Origin: Dallia pectoralis
Lineage: Eukaryota > Chordata > Actinopteri > Esociformes > Umbridae
Direction of reading: 5' to 3'
NCBI GenBank assembly: GCA_029465975.1
Contig: CM055747.1
Location: 6,468,436-6,532,435, forward strand
Length of the DNA stretch: 64,000 nt
How positions within the stretch are numbered: the stretch's first letter is position 1; each line of letters opens with the position of its first letter. Below the pieces are notes generated by a model. That model was given only the letters and a program-made list of their open reading frames with translations, did not search any database and was not told the DNA's origin. Of this stretch, positions 24,301 to 34,066 are shown one piece after another. The position numbers and the translations under genes were made by a program.

Positions 24301-24492
24301 TCTTACTCCAGTGTTCACATGTAGAACAGCATGTACAATAATAATTGAATCATCTAGAATGTTCTGACGTTGCAGGACAAGTGTACATTCCTCCTCGTTC
24401 TGGATGCAAGGACGTGGGAGGAGCTGGGCGGAGCCAAGGTGCCTGTCAACATTCCATACGGCTTTCACGGGGCTTTCAACTCCACTTCCTGA
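9314..24492 (+). CDS. bco2: Beta-carotene 9',10'-oxygenase (12 coding exons)
   Basis: Exons: 9314-9341, 12379-12589, 13498-13709, 15463-15578, 15749-15851, 16388-16516, 16705-16865, 22246-22413, 22550-22687, 23164-23346, 23733-23843, 24376-24492. All junctions are GT-AG and every phase agrees, giving 558 residues ending GAFNSTS. It belongs to the RPE65/BCO carotenoid-cleavage family. BCO2 cleaves carotenoids and xanthophylls eccentrically at the 9',10' bond using non-haem iron held by four histidines. These are H204 (TAHPH), H264 (SYYHSF), H335 (VFHQIN) and H551 (YGFHGAF). GPGKFEFG and HYNHWFDGMAMLHRF are BCO2-like, and RPE65 and BCO1 fit less well. Fish carry several bco2 paralogues, and I cannot say which this is. 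Intron 7 (16866-22245) contains a LINE. A candidate AATAAA lies at 24973-24978. Confidence 0.95.
11213..11290 (+). repeat. Dispersed repeat fragment (GATTCAGAATCAGGTTTATT type)
   Basis: The segment with TCAGAATCAG, TTTATT, CCAAGT and GGAATTTGT recurs, diverged but in the same order and orientation, at 17188-17255 and 52608-52675. This is a widespread fish retroelement fragment. It lies in bco2 intron 1. Confidence 0.6.
11665..12260 (+). repeat. Dispersed repeat, copy 1 of the GCAGAG...TTTATT family
   Basis: It begins with GTAACGATCTG, then a CAGGCGCAGAGAAT block and TTTATTATCTCC, followed by a long A/C-rich tail with many ACAAA and ACAGG words. Related heads occur at 34612 (with CATGCGCAGAGAATTC) and 56213. 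The repeat ends about 120 bp before bco2 exon 2, so it is an insertion in intron 1. Its superfamily is unknown. Confidence 0.5.
14590..14975 (+). mobile_element. Tc1-like transposon relic in bco2 intron 3
   Basis: AGCTGAAAACTGGTGTGCTG followed by a transposase remnant matches a Tc1 family common in salmonids and other fish. The remnant includes YNAVYSSLHRT and TGSNQ, then a GRPRC-like segment with frameshifts. Both ends and most of the transposase are missing. Confidence 0.75.
17188..17465 (+). repeat. Dispersed retroelement fragment next to the LINE in bco2 intron 7
   Basis: This is the second copy of the repeat seen at 11213 (ATAATCAGAAAGAGTTTTAC, then GGAATTTGT). It continues to a CCAGAGGGTAGAGTTCTGAA segment. 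Its class is not determined. Confidence 0.5.
17520..20895 (+). mobile_element. RTE-type LINE, near full length but frameshifted
   Basis: The 5' end has the usual CATCACCTTAACGTGGTGGA leader. An AP-endonuclease region follows, with GTWNVTSL (about 17977), LLGDFNAHVG (about 18375) and the terminal DHHLV (about 18665). A reverse transcriptase follows, with KKGD..NYRGITLLSLPGKV (about 19550-19615), DLEKAYDRVPR (about 19780), RQGCALSP (about 19950) and FADDVVLM (about 20072). The C-terminal region has RWFGHL and GRPRTRWRDY. The 3' end is GGATAAGCGGTTGAAGATGA with a (GAGAT)n tail. The reading frame changes at least four times (near 18320, 18930, 19680 and 19880), so the copy is dead. It inserted on the sense strand of bco2 intron 7. 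The clade call (RTE/Expander-like) rests on the endonuclease-RT layout, the GKV motif and the tail. Confidence 0.85.
20985..21375 (+). repeat. Possible hAT-like non-autonomous fragment
   Basis: AAGCTCCGAAGCACC and GAAGCTTCGGAAGTCAC, with CAGGTGTCGTTT and GGGCTGAATAAATCGGTTCA, resemble the leading region of fish hAT-type elements. No transposase or clear inverted termini are seen. Confidence 0.3.
23357..23560 (+). repeat. 24-bp minisatellite in bco2 intron 10
   Basis: The unit is close to GGCAGGTTACTATGCTGGTTAATA, in about eight imperfect copies. It starts about 10 bp after the exon 10 donor. Variants replace CTATG with CAATG or CTAGG. Confidence 0.9.
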
Positions 24493-24519
24493 TACAAAAT
24501 ACCTTCATCTGACTGGGAT

Positions 24520-24677
24520 AATTTATTTATTATATTTATTTAACCTTTATTTAACCTTGTAGGCCGATTGAGAACATATTCTTCTGTGTAACAGCGACCT
24601 GGTGGAGAGGCTGGGGATTAAACCCAGGACATGATACATACAAGCATGCGTTCCACCACTGAGCTACCAACTTCTCC
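24520..24677 (-). repeat. tRNA-derived SINE downstream of bco2
   Basis: The minus strand shows a tRNA-like A box (TAGCTCAGTGGTGG) and B box (GGTTTAATCCC) about 45 bp apart. A body and an AT-rich tail (GGTTAAATAAAGGTTAAATA) follow. These are the promoter and tail of a tRNA-type SINE. Confidence 0.75.
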
Positions 24678-24976
24678 TATGTCTATATTTACTTAGGCAC
24701 TGTACGTGAATGCTGATATATCTACAATTCACAAATAACAAAATCCCTGTCATCTGAATATGTGCCTTCTAGCAGGGCAGTCAAGATTCCACAGTCCAAT
24801 CTACATATATAGATATTAGCTAATATATTTAAATATAGAATCTAAAAATATATATAATTACTAATGTATTTAAATCTAAAAATAGAAATATAGATATTTA
24901 CTAATCATCCAATACATTTGACATTTTCCTTCTCCCACAAACAAACCAGACAGCGCCAACAAAAAGAAAACAAATA

Positions 24977-25132
24977 AAGCAGACCACAAACTCACAAGGC
25001 AAACACTATGTACACACGTGTGAATAATTAAAATCAGGAATAAATCAGACCACAAACTCACAAGGCAAACACTATGTACACATTGGTGAATAATTAAAAT
25101 CAGGAATAAAGCAGACCACAAACTCACAGGTT
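24977..25132 (+). repeat. 66-bp tandem duplication, about 2.3 copies
   Basis: CAGACCACAAACTCACAAGG through AAAATCAGGAATAAA is repeated nearly exactly twice, with a partial third copy. Each copy carries an AATAAA that could serve bco2 polyadenylation. Confidence 0.85.
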
Positions 25133-25261
25133 CTAGACTAGTTCATGCATTATACCCAACTTTTATAAAGAAATTGCATTACATATACTATGCACACGTC
25201 CAGATACTCAGCTGCTGTGTTTAGATTTAAAAAAATATTTATCTTTATATACCGGATAATG

Positions 25262-25510
25262 CTGTCAGCCTTGGAAACCTCTGTGTCTTTCACGCTAATC
25301 TAACGGCAGTCGACTCCGGTAAGACCGAGGGGGTGGTCTGTGTATTTACGGGAATGAAACGTGGTGTTCCAACATTAACCTCATCAGGACTCCCTGCTCT
25401 ACCAATCTGGAATATCTCATAATTAGCCGCAGACCCCATTTACCTGCCAGGAGATTTCACGTCCACACCCTAAATTCCACGGCTAAGCTAGCGATGAAAG
25501 AACTGCATTA
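25262..25510 (+). mobile_element. L2/Rex1-like LINE fragment (endonuclease region)
   Basis: It aligns by eye with 44925-45165. Both carry AAACCTCTGTGTCTTTC, then a GGxGGTCTGTGTATTTACG-like segment, and CCAATCTGGAATATCT. The fragment has indels and stops and covers only the endonuclease start. Confidence 0.7.
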
Positions 25511-26035
25511 CTCAATAACTACAATACTCTGTATTATCAGCGAAGTAAGGAAATCATCAAGACTTCTAAGCGGAAGCTACCCGTGGGACAACGACGAACA
25601 CTGAGGAGGAGGTCAGGGGAGCCTGTATACTCACAAAATAATACAAAATACACACTACAGAATAAATAGCAGGCTCTGCTATGTCCTCAGGCACCGGCTG
25701 GGCATCTCTGTCATGATACAGCTTCGGCATATTAACGTCACATTACAAGAGATGAACAATTCCTATCAGGGGTCTCAATCACATGGTCAGTCTCACAGAG
25801 CTACTCTTTTATTTTTGTATGGACCAGAAAATCGAGCTGATAAAGCCGAACCAGGGATGGATAATAAAACCAGAACAGATGTTCCGGAGGACGTTGTGTG
25901 ATTATTGTTGTTTCATGGTCATTCTCTGCTCTATGTGTGTTTTAAATTGCTGTAAAACAGGAGGACTCAAGTGTAAAAGAGGCTTTGGTCTCAGCATGAT
26001 TTCCATGCATACATATAAGAGAAATGAAATAACAT

Positions 26036-26235
26036 ACAGTGGATATAAAAAGTCTACACAACCCTTAAAATGCCAGGTTTTTGTGATGTGATGAAAAAAT
26101 AAGATGGTGAATCCCGTCTGAACATTTTCCGCCTGTAATGTGACCTATAACGTGAACATGTAAAACAAACTGAAATATTTGAGCGGGGAAAATAAAAATA
26201 AAAACCTTACAATAACCTGGTTGCATAAGTGTCAT
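26036..26235 (+). mobile_element. End of a Tc1-like transposon (ACAGTGGATATAAAAAGTCT)
   Basis: The terminal ACAGTGGATATAAAAAGTCT after a TA, with GTGACCTATAACGTGAAC and ACAATAACCTGGTTGCATAA further in, is the inverted terminus of a well-known fish Tc1 family. The rest of the element is absent; the sequence passes into the 26.3-kb repeats. Confidence 0.75.
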
Positions 26236-26271
26236 GTGAGCGGCTTGCGGAATGAAGCGCCAGATTTGGTA

Positions 26272-26381
26272 TTTGTAGTGGTATTACTACATGTTGTGTT
26301 CTGGGGTGGTATTAGTAGTGGTATTACTACATGCTGTGTTTTGGGCGTGTCATTAGTAGTGGTATTACTACATGTTGTGTT
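26272..26381 (+). repeat. Short tandem repeat, about 50-bp unit, before the megasatellite
   Basis: AGTAGTGGTATTACTACATG followed by (T/C)TGTGTT recurs three times. The unit contains the palindrome GTAGTGGTATTACTAC-like core. It abuts the first CAGGATACGGTCAGG unit. Confidence 0.75.
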
Positions 26382-26382
26382 G

Positions 26383-28490
26383 TCAGGATACGGTCAGGCT
26401 CAGGATACGGTCAGGCTCAGGATACCGGTCAGGATACCGGTCAGGATACGGTCAGGCTCAGGATACCGGTCAGATACCGGTCAGGATGCAGTCAGGATAC
26501 CGGTCAGGCTCAGGATACCGGTCAGGCTCAGGATACGGTCAGGCTCAGGATACCGGTCAGGATACCGGTCAGATACCGGTCAGGATGCGGTCAGGATACC
26601 GGTCAGATACCGGTCAGGATGCCGGTCAGGATACCGGTCAGGATACGGTCAGGATACCGGTCAGGATGCAGTCAGGATACCGGTCAGGCTCAGGATACGG
26701 TCAGGCTCAGGATACCGGTCAGGATGCAGTCCAGGCTCAGGATACCGGTCAGATACCGGTCAGGATGCAGTCAGGATACCGGTCAGGATACGGTCAGGAT
26801 ACGGTCAGGCTCAGGATACCGGTCAGGATGCAGTCAGGATACCGGTCAGGATGCAGTCAGGATACCGGTCAGATACCGGTCAGGATACCGGTCAGGACAC
26901 CGGTCAGGATACCGGTCAGATACCGGTCAGGATACCGGTCAGGATGCGGTCAGGATACCGGTCAGATACCGGTCAGGATACGGTCAGGATACCGGTCAGG
27001 ATGCGGTCAGGCTCAGGATACGGTCAGGATACGGTCAGGATACCGGTCAGGATGCGGTCAGGATACCGGTCAGGATGCAGTCAGGATACCGGTCAGGCTC
27101 GGGGTACCGGTCAGGCTCAGGATACGGTCAGGATACCGGTCAGGATGCGGTCAGGATACCGGTCAGGATGCAGTCAGGATACCGGTCAGGATGCGGTCAG
27201 GATGCGGTCAGGATACCGGTCAGGATGCAGTCAGGATACCGGTCAGGCTCGGGGTACCGGTCAGGCTCAGGATACGGTCAGGATACCGGTCAGGATGCGG
27301 TCAGGCTCAGGATACCGGTCAGGATGCAGTCAGGATACCGGTCAGGATGCGGTCAGGATACCGGTCAGGATGCAGTCAGGATACCGGTCAGGATGCGGTC
27401 AGGATACCGGTCAGGATGCAGTCAGGATACCGGTCAGGATGCGGTCAGGATACCGGTCAGGATGCAGTCAGGATACCGGTCAGGATGCGGTCAGGATACC
27501 GGTCAGGATGCAGTCAGGATACCGGTCAGGATGCGGTCAGGATACCGGTCAGGATGCAGTCAGGATACCGGTCAGGATGCGGTCAGGATACCGGTCAGGA
27601 TGCAGTCAGGATACCGGTCAGGATGCGGTCAGGATACCGGTCAGGATGCAGTCAGGATACCGGTCAGGATGCGGTCAGGATACCGGTCAGGATGCAGTCA
27701 GGATACCGGTCAGGATGCGGTCAGGATACCGGTCAGGATGCAGTCAGGATACCGGTCAGGATGCGGTCAGGATACCGGTCAGGATGCAGTCAGGATACCG
27801 GTCAGGATGCGGTCAGGATACCGGTCAGGATGCAGTCAGGATACCGGTCAGGATGCGGTCAGGATACGGTCAGGATACCGGTCAGGATGCGGTCAGGCTC
27901 AGGATACCGGTCAGGATACCGGTCAGGATACCGGTCAGGCTCAGGATACGGTCAGGCTCAGGATACGGTCAGGCTCAGGATACCGGTCAGGATGCAGTCA
28001 GGATACCGGTCAGGATGCAGTCCAGGCTCAGGATACCGGTCAGGCTCAGGATACCGGTCAGGATACCGGTCAGGCTCGGGGTACCGGTCAGGCTCAGGAT
28101 ACCGGTCAGGATGCAGTCCAGGCTCAGGATACGGTCAGGATACGGTCAGGATACCGGTCAGGCTCAGGATACCGGTCAGGATGCAGTCCAGGCTCAGGAT
28201 ACCGGTCAGGATACCGGTCAGGATGCGGTCAGGCTCAGGATACGGTCAGGCTCAGGATACCGGTCAGGATGCGGTCAGGATGCGGTCAGGATACGGTCAG
28301 GATACGGTCAGGATACCGGTCAGATACCGGTCAGGATACCGGTCAGGATACCGGTCAGGATGCGGTCAGGATACCGGTCAGATACCGGTCAGGATGCAGT
28401 CAGGATACCGGTCAGGATACGGTCAGGCTCAGGATACCGGTCAGATACCGGTCAGGATGCAGTCCAGGCTCAGGATACCGGTCAGGATGC
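26383..28490 (+). repeat. Block A, first copy: GGATACCGGTCA minisatellite
   Basis: It is built from GGATACCGGTCA (12 bp), GGATACGGTCA, GGATGCGGTCA and GGATGCAGTCA (11 bp), and GGCTCA (6 bp). From about 27318 to 27862 these lock into a 46-bp higher-order unit (12+11+12+11) repeated about eleven times with almost no change. This suggests recent unequal exchange. ACCGGT is a 6-bp palindrome. Confidence 0.95.
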
Positions 28491-29000
28491 AGGTCAGGAG
28501 GTCGCCTGGCGGATGCAGGTCGGGAGGCGCCCGGCGGATGCAGGTCGGGAGGTCGCCGGCGGATGCAGGTCGGGAGGTCGCCTGGCGGATGCAGGTCGGG
28601 AGGTCGCCTGGCGGATGCAGGTCGGGAGGTCGCCTGGCGGATGCAGGTCGGGAGGTCGCCTGGCGGATGCAGGTCGGGAGGCGCCCGGCGGATGCAGGTC
28701 GGGAGGTCGCCGGCGGATGCAGGTCGGGAGGTCGCCGGCGGATGCAGGTCGGGAGGTCGCCCCGGCGGATGCAGGTCGGGAGGTCGCCCGGCGGATGTAG
28801 GTCGGGAGGTCGCCCCGGCGGATGCAGGTCAGGAGGTCGCCCCGGCGGATGCAGGTCGGGAGGTCGCCCCGGCGGATGCAGGTCAGGAGGAGGTCGCCTG
28901 GCGGATGCAGGTCGGGAGGTCGCCCGGCGGATGCAGGTCGGGAGGTCGCCTGGCGGATGCAGGTCGGGAGGTCGCCCCGGCGGATGCAGGTCGGGAGGTC
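28491..29000 (+). repeat. Block B, first copy: 25-28 bp repeat (GCAGGTCGGGAGGTCGCC)
   Basis: The unit GGCGGATGCAGGTCGGGAGG then TCGCCTGGC, TCGCCC or TCGCCCC is present in about 19 copies. Unit length varies by one to three bases at the C run, which shifts the reading frame repeatedly. Confidence 0.95.
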
Positions 29001-29550
29001 GACCGGGCGGAGACCTGGGCACAGTCTTGGGCTGGAAACCAGGCTCAGGCAGGATCATGGGCTCGGGCAGGGTCACGGGCTCAGGGACTGGGAGCAGACT
29101 CGGGGACTGGGACAGACACAGGCATGACAGTGGAACCGGGCATAGAGGCACAAACGAGAGCGGGCACAGAGACACGGACGGGAACAGAAGGAGAGACACG
29201 GACGGGAGCAGGACCAGAGACAAGGACGGGACCGGGATGAGAGACAGGACGGGACCGGGATGAGAGACAAGGACGGGACCGGGAACGAAGACAAGGACGG
29301 GGACGGGTGAAGGACGAATGCGGGGCGGAGCTAAAGGCGGAGGTCGAGCGAGGGACGGAGGTCGGAGCATGGACGGGCGAAGCGACGGGTACAAGGACGG
29401 GATCGAAGAGGGGACTAGGACGGGATCGAAGAGGGGACTAGGGCGGGATCGGGGACAGTGAGTGGGGCGGGAACAGCGACAGTGGAAAGGGCGGGATCGG
29501 GGACAGTGACAGGGCGGGACCGAGGACAGGTACACTGGAGACGAGACGAG
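29001..29550 (+). repeat. Block C, first copy: low-order spacer of the megasatellite
   Basis: This is a degenerate GGGCTCAGG, GGGACNGGGAC and ACACGGACGGGA-rich stretch. It is almost the same as 32134-32666, differing by small indels. It reads Pro/Ser/Val-rich on the minus strand. No domain is recognised. Confidence 0.8.
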
Positions 29551-30616
29551 GCTCGGAGGCAGGGAAAGGGCTCGGAGGCAGGGAAAGGGCTCGGAGGCAG
29601 GGAAAGGGCTCGGAGACGGGAAAGGAGCTCGGAGACGGGGAAGGGCTCGGAGACGGGGACGGACTCGGAGACGGGGAAGGAGCTCGGAGACGGGAGGCTC
29701 GGGAGACGGGGAAGGCTCGGAGGCGGGAAAGAGGCTCGGAGACGGGGAAGGGCTCGGAGACGGGAAGGGCTCGGAGGCAGGGAAAGGGCTCGGAGACGGG
29801 GAAGGGCTCGGAGACGGGGAAAGGAGCTCGGAGACGGGAAGGGCTCGGAGACGGGGACAGGCTCACAGGGGCGGAGACAGGCTCACAGGCGGAGACAGGC
29901 TCACGGGGGCGGAGACAGGCTCACAGGGGCAGAGACAGGCTCACAGGGGCGGAGACAGGCTCACAGGGGCGGAGACAGGCTCACAGGGGCGGAGACAGGC
30001 TCACAGGGGCGGAGACAGGCTCACAGGGGCGGAGACAGGCTCACAGGGGAGCGGAGACAGGCTCACAGGGGCGGGGGAACAGGCTCACAGGGGAGCGGAG
30101 ACAGGCTCACAGGGGCGGAGACAGGCTCACGGGGGCGGAGACAGGCTCACAGGGGGCGGAGACAGGCTCACAGGGGCGGAGACAGGCTCACAGGGGCGGG
30201 GGACAGGCTCACCGGGGCGGAGACAGGCTCACGGGGGCGGAGACAGGCTCACCGGGGTCGGGGACAGGCTCACCGGGGGGCGGGGACAGGCTCACCGGGG
30301 CGGGGACAGGCTCACCGGGGGGCGGGGACAGGCTCACCGGGGCGGAGACAGGCTCACAGGGGCGGAGACAGGCTCACAGGGGGGCGGAGACAGGCTCTGA
30401 GGGGGCGGAGACAGGCTCACAGGGGCGGAGACAGGCTCACAGGGGGCAGGAGACAGGCTCACAGGGGCGGAGACAGGCTCACAGGGGGCGGAGACAGGCT
30501 CACAGGGGCGGAACAGGCTCACAGGGGGCGAGACAGGCTCACGGGGGCGGAGACAGGCTCACAGGGGCGGAGACAGGCTCACAAGGGGCGCGACAGGCTC
30601 ACAGGCGGAGACAGGC
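29550..30616 (+). repeat. Blocks D and E, first copy: CTCGGAGACGGGGAAGGG and GGCGGAGACAGGCTCACAGG arrays
   Basis: Block D (to about 29856) is an 18-21 bp unit GGCTCGGAGACGGGGAAGG. Block E is a 20-22 bp unit GGCGGAGACAGGCTCACAGG with variable G runs, in about 36 copies. The D to E change falls at a shared GGAGACGGGGACAGGCTC junction, so E probably arose from a D-like unit. Confidence 0.9.
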
Positions 30617-31882
30617 TCAGGGTACCGGTCAGGCTCAGGATACCGGTCAGGATGCGGTCAGGATACCGGTCAGGATGCGGTCAGGATACCGGTCAGGATG
30701 CGGTCAGGCTCAGGATACGGTCAGGATACCGGTCAGGCTCAGGATACCGGTCAGGATGCAGTCCAGGCTCAGGATACCGGTCAGGATACCGGTCAGGATA
30801 CCGGTCAGGATACCGGTCAGGATGCGGTCAGGATGCAGTCCAGGCTCAGGATACGGTCAGGATACCGGTCAGGATACGGTCAGGCTCAGGATACCGGTCA
30901 GGATACCGGTCAGGATACCGGTCAGGCTCGGGGTACCGGTCAGGCTCAGGATACGGTCAGGATACCGGTCAGGCTCAGGATACGGTCAGGATACCGGTCA
31001 GGCTCAGGATACCGGTCAGGATGCAGTCCAGGCTCAGGATACCGGTCAGGCTCAGGATACCGGTCAGATACCGGTCAGGCTCAGGATACCGGTCAGGCTC
31101 GGGGTACCGGTCAGGCTCAGGATACGGTCAGGCTCAGGATACCGGTCAGGCTCGGGGTACCGGTCAGGCTCAGGATACGGTCAGGATACGGTCAGGATAC
31201 CGGTCAGGCTCGGGGTACCGGTCAGGCTCAGGATACGGTCAGGCTCAGGATACCGGTCAGGATGCGGTCAGGCTCAGGATACCGGTCAGGATGCAGTCAG
31301 GATACCGGTCAGGATGCAGTCCAGGCTCAGGATACCGGTCAGGCTCGGGGTACCGGTCAGGCTCAGGATACCGGTCAGGCTCGGGGTACCGGTCAGGCTC
31401 AGGATACCGGTCAGGCTCAGGATACGGTCAGGCTCAGGATACCGGTCAGGATACCGGTCAGGATACCGGTCAGGATGCGGTCAGGATACGGTCAGGCTCA
31501 GGATACCGGTCAGGATGCGGTCAGGATACCGGTCAGATACCGGTCAGGATGCCGGTCAGGCTCAGGATACCGGTCAGGATGCAGTCCAGGCTCAGGATAC
31601 CGGTCAGGATACCGGTCAGGATACCGGTCAGGATGCCGGTCAGGATACCGGTCAGATACCGGTCAGGATGCGGTCAGGATACGGTCAGGCTCAGGATACG
31701 GTCAGGCTCAGGATACGGTCAGGATACCGGTCAGGATGCGGTCAGGATACGGTCAGGATACGGTCAGGATACGGTCAGGCTCAGGATACCGGTCAGGCTC
31801 AGGATACGGTCAGGATACGGTCAGGATACGGTCAGGATACCGGTCAGATACCGGTCAGGATACCGGTCAGGATGCCGGTCAG
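30617..31882 (+). repeat. Block A, second copy
   Basis: It uses the same 12-, 11- and 6-bp words as the first A block but without the long 46-bp phase-locked run. GGCTCGGGGTACCGGTCA variants are more frequent here. Confidence 0.95.
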
Positions 31883-32666
31883 GTCTGGAGGTCGACCCGG
31901 CAGAGACGGGTCGGGAATCGCCCGGCGGATGTAGGTCGGGAGGTCGCCCGGCGGATGCAGGTCGGGAGGTCGCCCGGCGGATGCAGGTCGGGACGTCGCC
32001 CCGCGGATGCAGGTCGGGAGGTCGCCTGGCGGATGCAGGTCGGGAGGTCGCCGGCGGATGCAGGTCGGGAGGTCGCCTGGCGGATGCAGGTCGGGAGGTC
32101 GCCCCGGCGGATGCAGGTCGGGAGGTCGACCGGGCGGAGACCTGGGCACAGTCTTAGGCTGGAAACCAGGCTCAGGCAGGATCATGGGCTCGGGCAGGGT
32201 CACGGGCTCAGGGACTGGGGCAGACTCGGGGACTGGGACAGACACAGGCATGACAGTGGAACCGGGCATAGAGGCACAAACGAGAACGGGCACAGAGACA
32301 CGGACGGGAACAGAAGGAGAGACACGGACGGGAGCAGGACCAGAGACAAGGGCGGGACCGGGATGAGAGACAAGGACGGGACCGGGATGAGAGACAAGGG
32401 CGGGACCGGGAACGAAGACAAGGACGGGGGCGGGTGAAGGGACGAATGCGGGGCGGAGCTAAAGGCGGAGGTCGAGCGAGGACGGAGGTCGGAGCATGGA
32501 CGGGCGGCGACGGGTACAAGGACGGGATCGAAGAGGGGACTAGGACGGGATCGAAGAGGGGACTAGGGCGGGATCGGGGACAGTGAGTGGGGCGGGAACG
32601 ACGACAGTGGAAAGGACGGGATCGGGGACAGTGACAGGACGGGACCGAGGACAGGTACACTGGAGA
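31883..32666 (+). repeat. Blocks B and C, second copy
   Basis: Block B (to about 32133) has only about nine units, against about nineteen in the first cycle. Block C then follows, almost the same as 29001-29550. Confidence 0.9.
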
Positions 32667-33745
32667 CGGGGGGCGGGCTCGGAGACGGGGACGGCTCGGA
32701 GGCGGGGGCGGGCTCGGAGACGGGGGCGGGCTCGGGAGACGGGGACGGACTCGGAGACGGGGAAGGAGCTCGGAGACGGGGAAGGGCTCGGAGACGGGGA
32801 AGGGCTCGGAGACGGGGAAGGGCTCGGAGGCGGGAAAGGGCTCGGAGACGGGGGAAAGGGCTCGGAGACGGGAAAGGGCTCGGAGGCGGGAAAGGGCTCG
32901 GAGACGGGAAAGGGCTCGGAGAGGCGGGAAAGGGCTCGGAGACGGGGACAGGCTCACAGGGGCGGAGACAGGCTCACAGGGGCGGAGACAGGCTCACAGG
33001 GGGCGGAGACAGGCTCACAGGGGGCGGAGACAGGCTCACAGGGGGCGGAGACAGGCTCACAGGGGGCGGAGACAGGCTCACAGGGGGCGGAGACAGGCTC
33101 ACAGGGGGCGGAGACAGGCTCACAGGGGGCGGAGACAGGCTCACAGGGGGCGGAGACAGGCTCACAGGGGGCGGAGACAGGCTCACAGGGGGCGGAGACA
33201 GGCTCACAGGGGGGCGGAGACAGGCTCACAGGGGGCGGAGACAGGCTCACAGGGGGCGGAGACAGGCTCACAGGGGGCGGAGACAGGCTCACAGGGGGCG
33301 GAGACAGGCTCACCGGGGCGGAGACAGGCTCACCGGGGCGGAGACAGGCTCACCGGGGTCGGGGACAGGCTCACCGGGGCGGGGACAGGCTCACCGGGGC
33401 GGGGACAGGCTCACCGGGGCGGGGACAGGCTCACCGGGGCGGAGACAGGCTCACAGGGGGCGGAGACAGGCTCACAGGGGGCGGAGACAGGCTCACAGGG
33501 GGCGGAGACAGGCTCACAGGGGGCGGAGACAGGCTCACAGGGGGCGGAGACAGGCTCACAGGGGGCGGAGACAGGCTCACAGGGGGCGGAGACAGGCTCA
33601 CAGGGGGCGGAGACAGGCTCACAGGGGCGGAGACAGGCTCACAGGGGCGGAGACAGGCTCACAGGGGGCGGAGACAGGCTCACAAGGGGCGGCGACAGGC
33701 TCACAAGGGGCGGCGACAGGCTCACAGGGGCGGAGACAGGCTCAG
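32667..33745 (+). repeat. Blocks D and E, second copy
   Basis: Here block E is mostly an exact 21-bp unit, GGGCGGAGACAGGCTCACAGG. On the minus strand it reads as a seven-residue repeat VSLSPPP. Long open frames in both directions are a by-product of the 21-bp period. Confidence 0.9.
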
Positions 33746-34066
33746 GGTACCGGTCAGAATACCGGTCAGGACACCGGTCAGGATACCGGTCAGGATACCG
33801 GTCAGGATACCGGTCAGGCTCAGGATACCGGTCAGGATACCGGTCAGGCTCAGGATACCGGTCAGGATACCGGTCAGGCTCAGGATACCGGTCAGGATAC
33901 CGGTCAGGATACCGGTCAGGATACCGGTCAGGATACCGGTCAGGATACCGGTCAGGCTCAGGATACCGGTCAGGATACCGGTCAGGATACCGGTCAGGCT
34001 CAGGATACCGGTCAGGATACCGGTCAGGATACCGGTCAGGCTCGGGGTACCGGTCAGGCTCAGGGT
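33746..34066 (+). repeat. Block A, third (partial) copy, right end of the megasatellite
   Basis: It consists almost only of GGATACCGGTCA and GGCTCA units, the simplest form of block A. On the minus strand it reads (DRYP)n and EPDRYP. Confidence 0.95.

Larger units (their letters stand above)
26383..34066 (+). repeat. Composite megasatellite: five repeat blocks in order A-B-C-D-E, A-B-C-D-E, A
   Basis: First cycle: A 26383-28490, B 28491-29000, C 29001-29550, D 29550-29856, E 29856-30616. Second cycle: A 30617-31882, B 31883-32133, C 32134-32666, D 32667-32945, E 32944-33745. A last A block covers 33746-34066. The two C blocks are nearly identical and the junctions fall at the same sequence points, so the unit was duplicated as a whole. 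The blocks differ in copy number between cycles. The DNA is GC-rich with a CpG in almost every unit and almost no stop codons on the plus strand. Confidence 0.9.

Noticed and set aside
26179..29263. Three overlapping plus-strand open frames of 870-970 codons
   Set aside because: They arise because the repeat units contain no stop in any plus frame. All three give the same cycled peptide and start outside any recognisable exon.
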